A stretch of DNA of 64,000 nt from Streptomyces sp. NRRL F-4489 (GTDB lineage Bacteria; Actinomycetota; Actinomycetes; Streptomycetales; Streptomycetaceae). The translations under genes and the position numbers were made by a program. Of the stretch, positions 10,442 through 18,815 are shown in pieces. The stretch lies in NCBI RefSeq assembly GCF_001509485.1, contig NZ_LLZI01000024.1, positions 40,871-104,870 on the forward strand. The letters run 5' to 3'. Each line of letters opens with the position of its first letter. The first letter of the stretch is position 1. The notes beneath the pieces are model-generated. The model had not been told where the DNA came from. It saw nothing but the letters and a program-made list of their open reading frames with translations, and did not search any database.

Positions 10442-11533
10442 GTGTCGATGATCAGCAACCTCCGCAAAGCCGTCCGGCTGCCGCAGCCGCGCCAGGGCGG
10501 GGTCGATCTCAGCCACCCGGCCCGCTCGCCGCTCGGCACCGCCGTGGTGAACTGCGCGGTCTACGTCTCCGGGGTGCGCCAGGACGGCCACCAGCCGGCC
10601 GAGGAGGCGATCCGGCAGGTCCGGGAGACCGGCGACGGCTTCGTCTGGATCGGCCTGCACGAGCCGTCCGAGGTCGAGTTCGCCGGCATCGTCGAGCTGT
10701 TCGGACTGCACCCGCTCGCCGTCGAGGACGCCGTCCACGCCCACCAGCGCCCCAAGCTGGAGCACTACGACGACTCGCTGTTCACCGTCTTCAAGACCGT
10801 CCGCTACGTCGAGCACGACCAGCTCACCGACACCAGCGAGGTGGTCGACACCGGCGAGATCATGGTCTTCACCGGCGCCGACTTCGTGATCACGGTCCGG
10901 CACGGCGGCCACGGCTCGCTGGGCCCGCTGCGCGAGCAGCTGGAGCGCGACCCGGACCAGCTCGCGCTCGGCCCGTCCGCCGTGCTGCACGCCATCGCCG
11001 ACCTCGTCGTGGACGACTACCTCGACGTCGCCGCCGCCTTCCAGACCGATATCGACGACGTCGAGAGCGAGGTCTTCTCGCTCCGCGGCAGCGGCGGCGC
11101 CGGCCGGATCTACCAGCTCAAGCGCGAGCTCCTGGAGCTCAAGCGGGCGGTGACCCCGCTGGACCGCCCCCTCCAGGAGCTGGCGACCCGCTCGCTCCAG
11201 TACATCGACCCCCGGATCAAGACCTACTTCCGGGACGTCGCGGACCACCTCGACCGGGTCCGGGAGCAGATCAACGGCTTCGACGAACTCCTGAACTCGA
11301 TACTCCAGGCCCACCTCGCCCAGGTCGCCAACGCGCAGAACGAGGCGATGCGCCGGATGTCCGCCTGGGCCGCCATCCTCGCCGTCCCCACCATGGTCAC
11401 CGGCGTCTACGGCATGAACTTCGAGTACATGCCGGAGAAGAGCTGGCCGTTCGGCTATCCGCTGGTGATGGCCGTGACGGTGGCCATCTGCTGGCTGATG
11501 CACCGCGGCTTCAAACGGAACGGCTGGCTCTGA
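10442..11533 (+). CDS. corA: CorA-type Mg2+/Co2+ transporter
   Basis: About 363 residues. Membrane channel for uptake of Mg2+ (or Co2+/Ni2+). The long acidic cytoplasmic region is followed by two C-terminal helices; the signature YGMNFEYMPE lies between them and the protein ends in a basic RGFKRNGWL. The soluble part contains the expected VEDAVHAHQRPKLEHY and VVDDYLDV stretches. I take GTG 10442 as start, with ATG 10448 two codons later as alternative. There is no clear Shine-Dalgarno and the sequence gatact lies about seven bases upstream, suggesting a leaderless message. Actinobacterial members of this type are also called magnesium and cobalt transporter CorA. Confidence 0.93.
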   Translation: MSMISNLRKAVRLPQPRQGGVDLSHPARSPLGTAVVNCAVYVSGVRQDGHQPAEEAIRQVRETGDGFVWIGLHEPSEVEFAGIVELFGLHPLAVEDAVHAHQRPKLEHYDDSLFTVFKTVRYVEHDQLTDTSEVVDTGEIMVFTGADFVITVRHGGHGSLGPLREQLERDPDQLALGPSAVLHAIADLVVDDYLDVAAAFQTDIDDVESEVFSLRGSGGAGRIYQLKRELLELKRAVTPLDRPLQELATRSLQYIDPRIKTYFRDVADHLDRVREQINGFDELLNSILQAHLAQVANAQNEAMRRMSAWAAILAVPTMVTGVYGMNFEYMPEKSWPFGYPLVMAVTVAICWLMHRGFKRNGWL

Positions 11534-11597
11534 CGCCACCCCGGGGGACGCCGGTCCGGGGCGCCGGCCCGGGACCCAGGGGCCACGCCCCGGCCGC

Positions 11598-12869
11598 TCA
11601 CCGCCCCGCGACGTGGCGCGGCCGGGCCGCCCCGAAGCCCACCGCCACCTGCGGCACCAGCAGCACCAGCAGCACCGCCAGCGGCACCGTCCAGGAGCCC
11701 GAGGCGTCGTGCACCGCGCCCAGCACCGCCGGACCGGTCGCCGCCAGGATGTAGCCGAAGCACTGCGCCATGCTCGACAGCTGCGCGGTGTGCCGGGTGT
11801 CCGGGGCGCGCTGGACGATGAACAGCAGCGCCAGGCTGATCGCCGCGCCCTGCCCCAGGCCCAGCAGCGTCATCCACACGTACGCGCCGCCCACCGGCGC
11901 CGCCCACATCCCGGCGAAGCCCGCCGCGCACAGCGCCGCGCCCAGCGCGGCCAGCGTCCCGGCCCGCAGCCGGCGGCCGACGATCACCGGCGCCAGGAAC
12001 GACCCCGCGATGCCCAGCAGCGAGGAGTACGACAGCATCCAGCCGGCGTCGCCCGCGCGCATCCCGGCGTTCTCCAGCATCGTCGGCAGCCAGGCGGCGG
12101 CCGCGTAGTAGCTCAGCGACTGCAGGCCCATGTAGCCGGTGACCTGCCAGGCCAGCGGCGAGCGCCACAGTCCGCGGACCGGGTGCGCGGCCTCCCGCGC
12201 GGCCCCCGCCGGGACCCGCGTACGGGCCCGCAGCTGCGGCAGCCAGACCACCAGCGCCAGCAGCGCGAGCGCGCCCCAGCAGGCCAGTGTGGCCTGCCAG
12301 GAGAGCCCGGCGGCCTGCCGCACCGGGACGGTGATCCCGGCCGCCAGCGCCGCGCCGCCGAACAGCGACATCGAGTAGAGGCCGGTCATCAGGCCCGCCC
12401 GCGCCGGGAAGTCCCGCTTGATCAGGCCGGGCAGCAGGACGTTGGCCACCGCGATCCCGGCGCCGATCACCACCGTCCCGGCGAACAGCGCCACCACCGA
12501 GTCCAGCAGCCGCAGCGCGGTGCCCGCGCAGATCAGCACCATCGTGCCGAGCAGTGACCGCTCCATCCCGAACCGCCGGCCCAGCCGCGGCGCGACCGGC
12601 GCCAGCAGCCCGAAGCAGAGCAGCGGCAGCGCGGTCAGCAGGCTGGTCGCGGCCGCCGACATCCCGCTGTCGGCCTGGATGGTGCCGGCCAGCGGGGAGA
12701 CCGCGACCAGGGCCGGGCGGAGGTTCAGCGCCAGCAGGATCACGCCGAGGCCGAGCCAGAGGGCGCGGCGGCCGGTGGCGGGGGCGGGTGCGGGCGCGGG
12801 TGCCTGTCGGGCGCCGTCCGCCGGCCGCGCCGGTGCCTCCGGTATGCCCGTTGCCGGTCCGTTGGTCAT
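11598..12869 (-). CDS. MFS transporter, CynX/NimT family
   Basis: 423 residues with about twelve hydrophobic segments after a Pro/Ala-rich N-terminal tail. Typical CynX/NimT features are LGVILLALNLRPALVAVSPL in the first helix and GLITRD-like LLPGLIKRDFPARAGLMTG between helices four and five. Family members export or import cyanate, 2-nitroimidazole or other small organic compounds; the substrate here is unknown. Its ATG (12869) overlaps the TGA of the GntR gene by four bases (ATGA), so the pair is one operon and the regulator probably controls the transporter. Confidence 0.88.
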   Translation of the reverse strand: MTNGPATGIPEAPARPADGARQAPAPAPAPATGRRALWLGLGVILLALNLRPALVAVSPLAGTIQADSGMSAAATSLLTALPLLCFGLLAPVAPRLGRRFGMERSLLGTMVLICAGTALRLLDSVVALFAGTVVIGAGIAVANVLLPGLIKRDFPARAGLMTGLYSMSLFGGAALAAGITVPVRQAAGLSWQATLACWGALALLALVVWLPQLRARTRVPAGAAREAAHPVRGLWRSPLAWQVTGYMGLQSLSYYAAAAWLPTMLENAGMRAGDAGWMLSYSSLLGIAGSFLAPVIVGRRLRAGTLAALGAALCAAGFAGMWAAPVGGAYVWMTLLGLGQGAAISLALLFIVQRAPDTRHTAQLSSMAQCFGYILAATGPAVLGAVHDASGSWTVPLAVLLVLLVPQVAVGFGAARPRHVAGR

Positions 12870-13606
12870 CGCCGGTGTTCCTCCTGTGCGCTCTCGTGCG
12901 GTGTGCTCTGGCGGGTCGGTTCGCGCAGGACGGCCGCGGCCTCCTCCAGGTGCGCCAGCGACGCCCGCTCGGCGGCCTCCGGGTCGCGCGCCTCGATGGC
13001 GTCCACGATCGCGGTGTGCGCGTCGAACTGGTGGCGGACCGCGTCCGGCAGCGCCGGCGCGCCGACCACGGCGTCCAGCGCCTCCCGCAGCGCCCCGCTG
13101 ACCTGCTCGTACAGCTCGGCCAACAGGCTGTTGTGGGCCGCCTCGGCGACCGCCCGGTGGAAGCGCATGTCCGCCTCCACGAACCGGGCGGTGTCGCCGG
13201 ACTCCCAGGCCCGCCCGCGCGCCGCCAGCGCCTCCCGCAGCGCCGCCACGTCCTCGTCCGTCCGGCGCAGCGCCGCGTACCGCGCGGCATCGCGCTCCAG
13301 GCAGGCGCGGACCTCGTACGTCTCCAGGTTGGCGGCCCGGCGCAGCCGCCGCTGGACCGCGGCGCCGAAGCCGCTGCGGGCCCGGACGTACGTCCCGTCG
13401 CCCTGCCGCGGCTCCAGCATCCCGGTGTGCACCAGGGCGCGGACCGCCTCCCGGACGGTGTTCCGGCCGACGTCGAGCTGCTCGACGAGCACCGGCTCGG
13501 CCGGGATCTTCTCGCCGACCGGCCACTCGCCGTCGGCGATCAGCCGCTCCATCTGCTCGATGACCAGCTCGACCAGGCTGGTGCGGGCGGTGCTGCGCAG
13601 CGGCAT
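12866..13606 (-). CDS. GntR-family regulator, FadR/FCD subfamily
   Basis: Winged helix at the N-terminus (about residues 5-75; EKIPAEPVLVEQLDVGRNTV, then MLEPRQGDGTYV) and an all-helical FCD ligand/metal domain whose usual His ligands include those in MRFHRAV and the AAHNSL region. I chose ATG 13606 (MPLRSTARTS) because AGAGGA precedes it at proper spacing; an ATG at 13684 would add 26 residues lacking family similarity. Expected to bind an organic acid and to repress the MFS gene that follows it with a four-base overlap. A perfect palindrome lies about 90 bases upstream. Confidence 0.88.
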   Translation of the reverse strand: MPLRSTARTSLVELVIEQMERLIADGEWPVGEKIPAEPVLVEQLDVGRNTVREAVRALVHTGMLEPRQGDGTYVRARSGFGAAVQRRLRRAANLETYEVRACLERDAARYAALRRTDEDVAALREALAARGRAWESGDTARFVEADMRFHRAVAEAAHNSLLAELYEQVSGALREALDAVVGAPALPDAVRHQFDAHTAIVDAIEARDPEAAERASLAHLEEAAAVLREPTRQSTPHESAQEEHRR

Positions 13607-13694
13607 CGGCGCGCCGTCCTCTCGTACGTGTCCCGTGGAAACCGTCCCCCCGATGTCCGCCGACCGATCGGATACGGACACCATTCCACCGGTG

Positions 13695-13709
13695 ATGGGA
13701 ACATCCCAT
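13695..13709. promoter_or_regulatory. Candidate GntR operator
   Basis: Inverted repeat ATGGGA-ACA-TCCCAT, perfect over six-base arms, about 90 bases before the chosen start of the GntR gene, in a locally AT-richer stretch that also looks like its promoter. Inferred to be the autoregulatory site. Confidence 0.45.
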
Positions 13710-13815
13710 GTTTAGCGGTGTCAAGCGGCCAGGCTTAGCCTGAGGGCGGCGCGGCCCCCGTCCCGTACGGCCGGACCCGCCGACATCAGCTGACCGACAG
13801 GGGGACCGCGGACCC

Positions 13816-14253
13816 ATGGACGAGCGAGCCCGCCGGCCGCTGCCCTGGCAGGGCGAGTGGCCGGTGATCGGCGCGGTGGCCGCCGGCGGCGGGATCGGCG
13901 CCGCGGCCCGCTACGGCGCCGGCCTGCTCTGGCCCACCGCCCCCGGCGCTTTCCCCTGGACCACGCTGCTGGTCAACGCGGCCGGCTGCGCCCTGATGGG
14001 CGTGCTGATGGTGCTGATCACCGAGGCGTGGACGGCCCACCGGCTGCTCCGCCCGTTCCTGGGCACCGGCATCCTCGGCGGCTTCACCACCTTCTCCACG
14101 TACACCGTGGACCTCACCCACCTCGTGGACGCCGGCCGGCTGCCGCTCGCCCTGGCCTACCTGGCCGGCACCCTGCTCGCCGCGCTCACGGCCGTCGCGC
14201 TCGCCGGGACGGCCACCCGCGCGCTCCTCGGACTGCGGAGGCGGACGGCATGA
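13816..14253 (+). CDS. crcB: Fluoride channel CrcB/Fluc, subunit 1
   Basis: 145-residue four-helix membrane protein that exports fluoride as an antiparallel dimer. Seen: [13 protein letters not shown] in helix one, [14 protein letters not shown] with the conserved Asn, and [17 protein letters not shown] containing the central Phe/Thr/Ser residues and Na+-site region. It has an extra hydrophilic N-terminal stretch of about 15 residues. First gene of a three-gene operon with a DUF190 gene and a second crcB (four-base overlaps at both junctions). No fluoride riboswitch consensus was recognised in the short leader. Confidence 0.93.
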   Translation: MDERARRPLPWQGEWPVIGAVAAGGGIGAAARYGAGLLWPTAPGAFPWTTLLVNAAGCALMGVLMVLITEAWTAHRLLRPFLGTGILGGFTTFSTYTVDLTHLVDAGRLPLALAYLAGTLLAALTAVALAGTATRALLGLRRRTA

Positions 14254-14666
14254 CGGACCGGACGGCGAACGCGCGGCCCGGCGGGGTGCCCACCGGGCGC
14301 CCGGGGCTGCGGCTGACCGTACTGGTCGGCGAGCAGGACGCCTGGCACCACCGGCCGCTCTACGCGGAGATCGTCCACCGGGCCCGCGCGGCCGGACTGG
14401 CCGGCGCCAGCGCTTTCCGCGGCGTCGAGGGCTTCGGGTCGACGTCGGTCATCCACACCCAGCGGCTGCTGTCGCTCAGCGAGGAACTGCCGGTCGCGGT
14501 GGTCGTCGTGGACACCGAGGAACGGGTGCGGGCCTTCCTGCCGCAGCTGGCCGAACTCCTCGCCGGCGGCGGCCTGGTGACCCTCGACCCGTGCGAGACG
14601 ATCACGTTCGGGCGCCGGGCGGACGACGCGGACGGCTCCGCCGGCGGGGAGGGCGCACCCGCGTGA
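14250..14666 (+). CDS. DUF190 domain protein between two crcB genes
   Basis: 138 residues, no membrane segment. DUF190 features: [36 protein letters not shown], and the signal-transduction PII-like beta-alpha-beta pattern with [19 protein letters not shown]. The ATG (14250) overlaps the TGA of the first crcB by four bases. DUF190 proteins are often encoded next to crcB and are thought to act with it in fluoride resistance, though their mechanism is unclear. Ends in GTGA shared with the second crcB. Confidence 0.88.
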   Translation: MTDRTANARPGGVPTGRPGLRLTVLVGEQDAWHHRPLYAEIVHRARAAGLAGASAFRGVEGFGSTSVIHTQRLLSLSEELPVAVVVVDTEERVRAFLPQLAELLAGGGLVTLDPCETITFGRRADDADGSAGGEGAPA

Positions 14667-15037
14667 ACTGGCTGCTGGTGGTGGCCGGTGCCGTGGTCGG
14701 GGCACCGCTGCGCTTCCTCACCGACCGCTTCGTCCAGGCCCGGCACGACTCGGTGCTGCCCTGGGGCACGTTCACCGTCAACGCCGCCGGGAGCCTGATC
14801 CTCGGCCTGCTGACCGGCGCGGTCGCCTCCGGCGCCGCCGGCCCGCACGCCCAGCTGTTCCTCGGCACCGGCCTGTGCGGCGCCCTGACGACGTATTCGA
14901 CGTTCTCCTACGAGACGCTGCGGCTGGCCGCCGACGGGGCGCGCGGCTACGCGGCGCTCAACGTCGTGCTGAGCCTGGCGGCCGGCCTGGGCGCCGCCTT
15001 CGCGGGCGTCGCCCTCGCCCACGCCCTGCTGTCCTGA
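14663..15037 (+). CDS. crcB: Fluoride channel CrcB/Fluc, subunit 2
   Basis: 124 residues with four hydrophobic helices. Motifs: [28 protein letters not shown] with the conserved Asn, and [18 protein letters not shown]. The GTG start at 14663 overlaps the preceding stop (GTGA). Presence of two different crcB genes in one operon is the usual sign of a heterodimeric Fluc channel in Gram-positive bacteria. A strong hairpin follows 38 bases after the stop. Confidence 0.92.
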   Translation: MNWLLVVAGAVVGAPLRFLTDRFVQARHDSVLPWGTFTVNAAGSLILGLLTGAVASGAAGPHAQLFLGTGLCGALTTYSTFSYETLRLAADGARGYAALNVVLSLAAGLGAAFAGVALAHALLS

Positions 15038-15075
15038 CCGGGTGCGCCCGGGGCCAACTCCCCTTGCACGGCGAA

Positions 15076-15107
15076 GCGGTGGGGCTCCGGAAGAAGAGCC
15101 CCACCGC
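15076..15107 (+). terminator. Hairpin terminator after the crcB operon
   Basis: Perfect 12-bp stem GCGGTGGGGCTC/GAGCCCCACCGC with an 8-base loop and no T-run. Confidence 0.65.
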
Positions 15108-15266
15108 GATGGGCGGACGTACGGATGCACGGGGACTGGTGGGGGGTACGGAACCGGCCGCCAGGTACCGGCTCCGTCAGCCCCGGCCCGTCCGCTGCCC
15201 GGCCACCGTCAGCCCGGCCGGGATGCGGCGGGAACCGCCGACCGCCTCCCGGGGACGGCCCGGGGG

Positions 15267-15926
15267 TCAGCCGCCGGAGCGGGCCCCGGCCAGGCCGTTC
15301 GCCCAGAGCTGGTCCACCTGGGCGCGCTCGTTGGCGTCCGGCTGGGTGTTCTGGCAGGACGGGCCGGGCCCGCCGCCGGACATCAGCTCGCTGCACGGAC
15401 CCTCGTAGTGGTCCGGCAGGCCCAGCACATGGCCGGTCTCGTGCGCGACGATGCGGGTGCGGTTGTACTGCTGGGCCTGGCTGTAGTCGATGAAGACGAA
15501 GCCCCGGCCGTGGCCGTCGGTGCTGGCGTACGAACCGCGCGGGTCGTTGCCCTCGCGGTACTGGAAGTCACCGCCGCGGCCCGCCTGGAGCTTGACGTTG
15601 CTGACCGCGCTGTTCCAGATGGACGCGCTCCGGGATATCTCGCCGGCGAAGGTGGGGGCCGCGCTGGCGTCGTAGGTGACGGTGACCGTCTTCAGCTGCG
15701 GATTGGCCTTCAGCTTCGCCCGGGCCGACTTCAGCACGGCGTCGAAGAACGCCTTGGTGTCCGCCTTCTCGGCCGCCGAACCGGTGTAGGCGGCGATCGA
15801 GGCGGGGGTGCTGCGGTGGGTGGCGGAGTGCGCGGGGGAGGTCGCGGACACGGGGGCCGCCGCGGCGAGCGCGGCGGCGAGACCCAGACCGAGCGCAGCC
15901 GACAGCGCCGTCTTGGGAGATCTCAT
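15267..15926 (-). CDS. snpA: Snapalysin, secreted small neutral zinc metalloprotease (M7)
   Basis: 219-residue preproprotein. The N-terminus has a cleavable signal (hydrophobic [20 protein letters not shown] ending near residue 28), then a propeptide to about residue 85, then a mature domain of roughly 135 residues. The zinc site [15 protein letters not shown] is seen, matching HExxHxxGxxD where the third ligand is Asp; two Cys (GPCSEL, PSCQNT) probably form the family disulfide. Hydrolyses casein and milk proteins outside the cell. Divergent from a LysR gene that in Streptomyces activates it. Confidence 0.94.
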   Translation of the reverse strand: MRSPKTALSAALGLGLAAALAAAAPVSATSPAHSATHRSTPASIAAYTGSAAEKADTKAFFDAVLKSARAKLKANPQLKTVTVTYDASAAPTFAGEISRSASIWNSAVSNVKLQAGRGGDFQYREGNDPRGSYASTDGHGRGFVFIDYSQAQQYNRTRIVAHETGHVLGLPDHYEGPCSELMSGGGPGPSCQNTQPDANERAQVDQLWANGLAGARSGG

Positions 15927-16055
15927 GTGGGGGGCTCCTTCGTCTCCGAGGGGCCGTACGGCCGCCGTGTGGGGCGGCGGCCGGGGCCCTGCGGATTTCT
16001 TGGTGCCGTTGAGTGTGGACGGAGTTCACCCGCCGGACGGAGATGCCAGGTGGCG

Positions 16056-16070
16056 ATAGCGCGAAGCGAT
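16056..16070. promoter_or_regulatory. Candidate LysR box between snpA and its regulator
   Basis: Interrupted dyad ATAGC-GCGAA-GCGAT matching the T-N11-A LysR pattern (T16057, A16069), in the 243-base divergent intergenic region about 100 bases before the LysR start and 130 before snpA. Motif match only. Confidence 0.35.
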
Positions 16071-16157
16071 ACCCCCGATGGCCACGGGGCAAAAGGCCCG
16101 TGAAAGCCCGGCGTTCACGGCCCCGGAAGACTCTGGTGTGAGCCGCGCCCGCGCGTT

Positions 16158-16163
16158 TATGCT
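16158..16163 (+). promoter_or_regulatory. -10 box for a leaderless LysR transcript
   Basis: TATGCT fits the Streptomyces -10 consensus TAnnnT and ends six bases before the GTG start at 16170, while no Shine-Dalgarno is present. This is the usual layout of leaderless messages; no good -35 is seen. Confidence 0.45.
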
Positions 16164-16169
16164 CCCGGC

Positions 16170-17147
16170 GTGGAGCTAGAGGTAAGGCATCTTCGCGCAC
16201 TGTGCGCCATCGCCGACACCGGCAGCGTGCGCAAGGCGGCCCGGCAGCTGGGGATGACGCAGCCCTCCCTGACGACCCAGCTCCACCGCATCGAGAAGGC
16301 CCTCGGCGGCCAGCTCTTCTTCCGCGAGCCCACCGGCAGCCGCCCCACCCCGCTCGGCCACTCGGTGCTCTGCCGCGCCCGGCCGATAGTGGCCGAGATG
16401 CGGGCACTTGTCGAGGAGATCGCCTCCGTCTCGGTCCGCGAGGAGGGCACCCGGCTGCGCATCGGCAGCACCAACAGCCCCGCCGTCGCCGGCTGGCTGC
16501 GCCGGCTGCGCACCCGCCTCCCGGAGACCGACACCACGATACGGACCGACGTCTCCGCCAACGCCCTGCTGCACATGGTCGCCATGGGCCAGCTCGACGC
16601 GGCCTTCGTGCACGAGGTCGAGGGCGCCCCGCTGCGCGTCCCGGACGGCCTGGTCTGCCATGAACTCCTCGCCCGCGAACCGCAGTTCATCGCCCTGGCC
16701 GAAAGCCACCCGGCCGCCGCGCACCCGGTCGTCCGGGTCGCCGACCTCGCCGCCGACCAGTGGATGGTCGACCCCACCGTCGACGGCGAATGGGCCGGCC
16801 TGCGCCGCATCTGGGCCGCGGCCGGCATCAACCCCCGCGTCGTGCACGGCGATTACCTCACCGCCGTCGACCTCGTCATGGCCGGCGAGGTGGTCACCCC
16901 CTGCCAGCCCACCGCCCGCTCCCGCCCCGGCATGGCCATCCGCCCCCTGCACGGCGACCCGCTCGCCGTCCGCCTCTTCATGGCCTGCCGCGCCGACGGC
17001 CCCCCGGCCGCCTCCGCCGGCGACCTCTTCGCCGACCTCACCGCCGCCTACGCCGAAATCGCCTGGGCCAGCGACGCCTACCACACCTGGCTCCTCCACC
17101 ACGGCGGCCCCCTCGCCCCGACCCACCAGGGGGTCAGGGGCCTATAG
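16170..17147 (+). CDS. LysR-family activator, probable snapalysin regulator SnpR
   Basis: 325 residues. The N-terminal winged helix is clear (about 1-62; VRHLRALCAIADTGSVRKAA, QPSLTTQLHRIEKALGGQLF), followed by two Rossmann-like inducer-binding subdomains. It is divergent from the snapalysin gene, the arrangement in which the SnpR/MprR regulator activates the protease gene in other Streptomyces; that role is established there and inferred here. The GTG start at 16170 (MELEVRHLRAL) appears leaderless. The 3' end overlaps on the opposite strand a possible small ORF (17078-17329). Confidence 0.9.
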   Translation: MELEVRHLRALCAIADTGSVRKAARQLGMTQPSLTTQLHRIEKALGGQLFFREPTGSRPTPLGHSVLCRARPIVAEMRALVEEIASVSVREEGTRLRIGSTNSPAVAGWLRRLRTRLPETDTTIRTDVSANALLHMVAMGQLDAAFVHEVEGAPLRVPDGLVCHELLAREPQFIALAESHPAAAHPVVRVADLAADQWMVDPTVDGEWAGLRRIWAAAGINPRVVHGDYLTAVDLVMAGEVVTPCQPTARSRPGMAIRPLHGDPLAVRLFMACRADGPPAASAGDLFADLTAAYAEIAWASDAYHTWLLHHGGPLAPTHQGVRGL

Positions 17148-17329
17148 GCGGGGGTTATCGCCCGGGCCGGCCTGCCCGCTACCCGCAGTGCGCTCAGCCG
17201 CCGGCCTTGGCGCGGCTTGGGTACCGGTACGGCCGTCGCATGAGCCCGCCCCTCCGGTACGACGATCACCGTCACCACCGCAGCCGCTCCACCTACCCGG
17301 ACCAGCACCACGCGGCCGTTCTTGCTCAC
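17078..17329 (-). CDS. Possible small membrane-anchored or secreted peptide (83 aa)
   Basis: The GTG at 17329 is preceded by AAGGAGGACGACC, a near-perfect ribosome binding site that is unlikely by chance in an otherwise empty intergenic stretch. The product begins basic (MSKNGR) and continues with a hydrophobic segment VVLVRVGGAAAVVTVIVV, then a basic proline-rich tail. That looks like a signal or single membrane helix. The last 70 bases run antisense through the end of the LysR gene, and the C-terminal part is low-complexity, so the frame could be decayed at its 3' end. Not recognised as a known family. Confidence 0.35.
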   Translation of the reverse strand: MSKNGRVVLVRVGGAAAVVTVIVVPEGRAHATAVPVPKPRQGRRLSALRVAGRPARAITPAYRPLTPWWVGARGPPWWRSQVW

Positions 17330-17563
17330 GGTCGTCCTCCTTCTTGTCCGGTTGCCGTTGGGACAAGGTTGGCCACCGCCGGTCTCGGCACGTGGTGATC
17401 GTGGACGGACCGCGAACGCACTCCGAACAGGGCGATAAGAGGTTCCCTGGTGATCGACGAGTCCGGTGCGGGAATACCGAGAGGATGCAGGGGCGAACGA
17501 GGTGGCTGCGGACTGGCAAGAGGCCATCCGGCGGTTCGGCGGCCTGCTCCGCCGACTGCGTCA

Positions 17564-18547
17564 TCACGCCAGCGGCTTGCGGTAGCGGACGTACTCGTTC
17601 TGCCGCCGAAACCCCACACTCTCGTAAAGATCGTAGGACCGGTGCGGGTTTGCCGTGCCCGTGAACAGCCGGGCGGTCGTTGCACCATGGCTGCGAAGGC
17701 TTCGCAGCCCGTCCAGCAGCAGGGCCCGGCCGATTCCGAGGCGTCGCTGGTCCGTTCGGACACTCAGTTCCTCGACCTCGCCCACGGTGTGGTCGTGGCG
17801 GCGGATGGAGCAGAGGGCCACGCCGAGCATGTCCTGCCCGTTCCACGCAGCCCTCCAGCACGCCGGGTCGGCGGTGTCGACGAAGTCCTGGAAGGACCAT
17901 TTCTGAGTAAATCCGGTGTCCGCGTACGAATCGACGACCGTCCTCCAGGCTGCACGGTAGTGACTGGGCCCGATCGGCCCTGTCCGTATCCCGGCCGGCA
18001 GTTCGCCAGCCGGCTCGGGCAACCGCTGCAGATCGCCCAGCTCCAGCTCGACCAGGCTGAAGACGCGTCGGTAGCCGGCTGCGCGCAGAAGTGCCGTGGC
18101 GTCCTGCTCGGAGGCCATGGCGTTCGCGCCGATCACTGCCGTCCGCGCCGTTCCATGCTCTTGAACGAGCTGGCGGATCCGCTCTTCGGCCCAGCTCAGC
18201 ATGGCTGATCCGACGCCCTGATGGCGGTGCTCGGGCAGGAGGTAGCCGCGGTGCAGGTAGAGCCACGTATCGTCCCGCTCTTGCCACCACCGGATCGTCG
18301 AGTAGCCGACGACGCTCCCGTCGTGCACCACCAGGATCTGGTTCTTGGACGGCTCCTCCAGCGTGGCCGAGGCTTCGGCGATCTCGGCCGCTGTCGGGAG
18401 CCCTTCCACAACCGAACGGGCGTCGACCCGGTCCCGTTCGGCACACCCCAGCCGCACCGTGGCCATGGGGCCGTGGTCTTCGTCGCCGCGATACGGCCGG
18501 AATCCGAAGCCGGCCGGAAGGTCCTGTCCTGGCGTGTCATCCGACAT
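17564..18547 (-). CDS. Tandem GNAT-family N-acetyltransferase
   Basis: 327 residues with two GNAT domains. Domain one (about 15-165) includes VVGYSTIRWW and the acetyl-CoA loop RHQGVGSAML; domain two (about 185-325) includes VEELSVRTDQRRLGIGRALL with the same Q/R-x-x-G-x-G/A loop, and the LYESVGFRRQNEYVRY end. Such tandem proteins include mycothiol synthase-like and antibiotic-modifying enzymes, but the substrate cannot be told. The codon usage and surrounding spacers are visibly less GC-rich than the rest of the window, hinting at acquisition. ATG at 18547. Confidence 0.85.
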   Translation of the reverse strand: MSDDTPGQDLPAGFGFRPYRGDEDHGPMATVRLGCAERDRVDARSVVEGLPTAAEIAEASATLEEPSKNQILVVHDGSVVGYSTIRWWQERDDTWLYLHRGYLLPEHRHQGVGSAMLSWAEERIRQLVQEHGTARTAVIGANAMASEQDATALLRAAGYRRVFSLVELELGDLQRLPEPAGELPAGIRTGPIGPSHYRAAWRTVVDSYADTGFTQKWSFQDFVDTADPACWRAAWNGQDMLGVALCSIRRHDHTVGEVEELSVRTDQRRLGIGRALLLDGLRSLRSHGATTARLFTGTANPHRSYDLYESVGFRRQNEYVRYRKPLA

Positions 18548-18776
18548 GGCCGGATGATCTCGAACTGTGAGGCAGGCCCGCCACCCTATTCATGCCGCGG
18601 TCGTCTGCGGAGACATCGGCGCACTCTTCGCAGCACCGGCGGCGGCCGGACACAGGCGGGATTGAGCACAGTCAGCAGACTGGCCGCAGGTTACCCGCCC
18701 CCCAAACGACCGCACCCGGTCCGCCTGACCGCCGGATTGCGGCGGCTGCGGGCCGGGTGCGGGCAGGGAGGCGAGG

Positions 18777-18798
18777 TGACCCGCGGAACCGCGGGTCA
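18777..18798 (-). terminator. sodN terminator / candidate 3'-UTR small RNA end
   Basis: Perfect 22-base palindrome made of TGACCCGCGG and its complement, 17 bases past the sodN stop. In S. coelicolor the 3'UTR of sodN yields the small RNA s-SodF, which silences sodF; this short structured 3' end is where the equivalent RNA would finish. Confidence 0.6.
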
Positions 18799-18815
18799 GA
18801 TGGCCTGGCCGGAGA

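Noticed and set aside
13700-13815. Fluoride riboswitch upstream of crcB
   Set aside because: The leader is short and I could not find the conserved pseudoknot sequence; not called without a covariance search.
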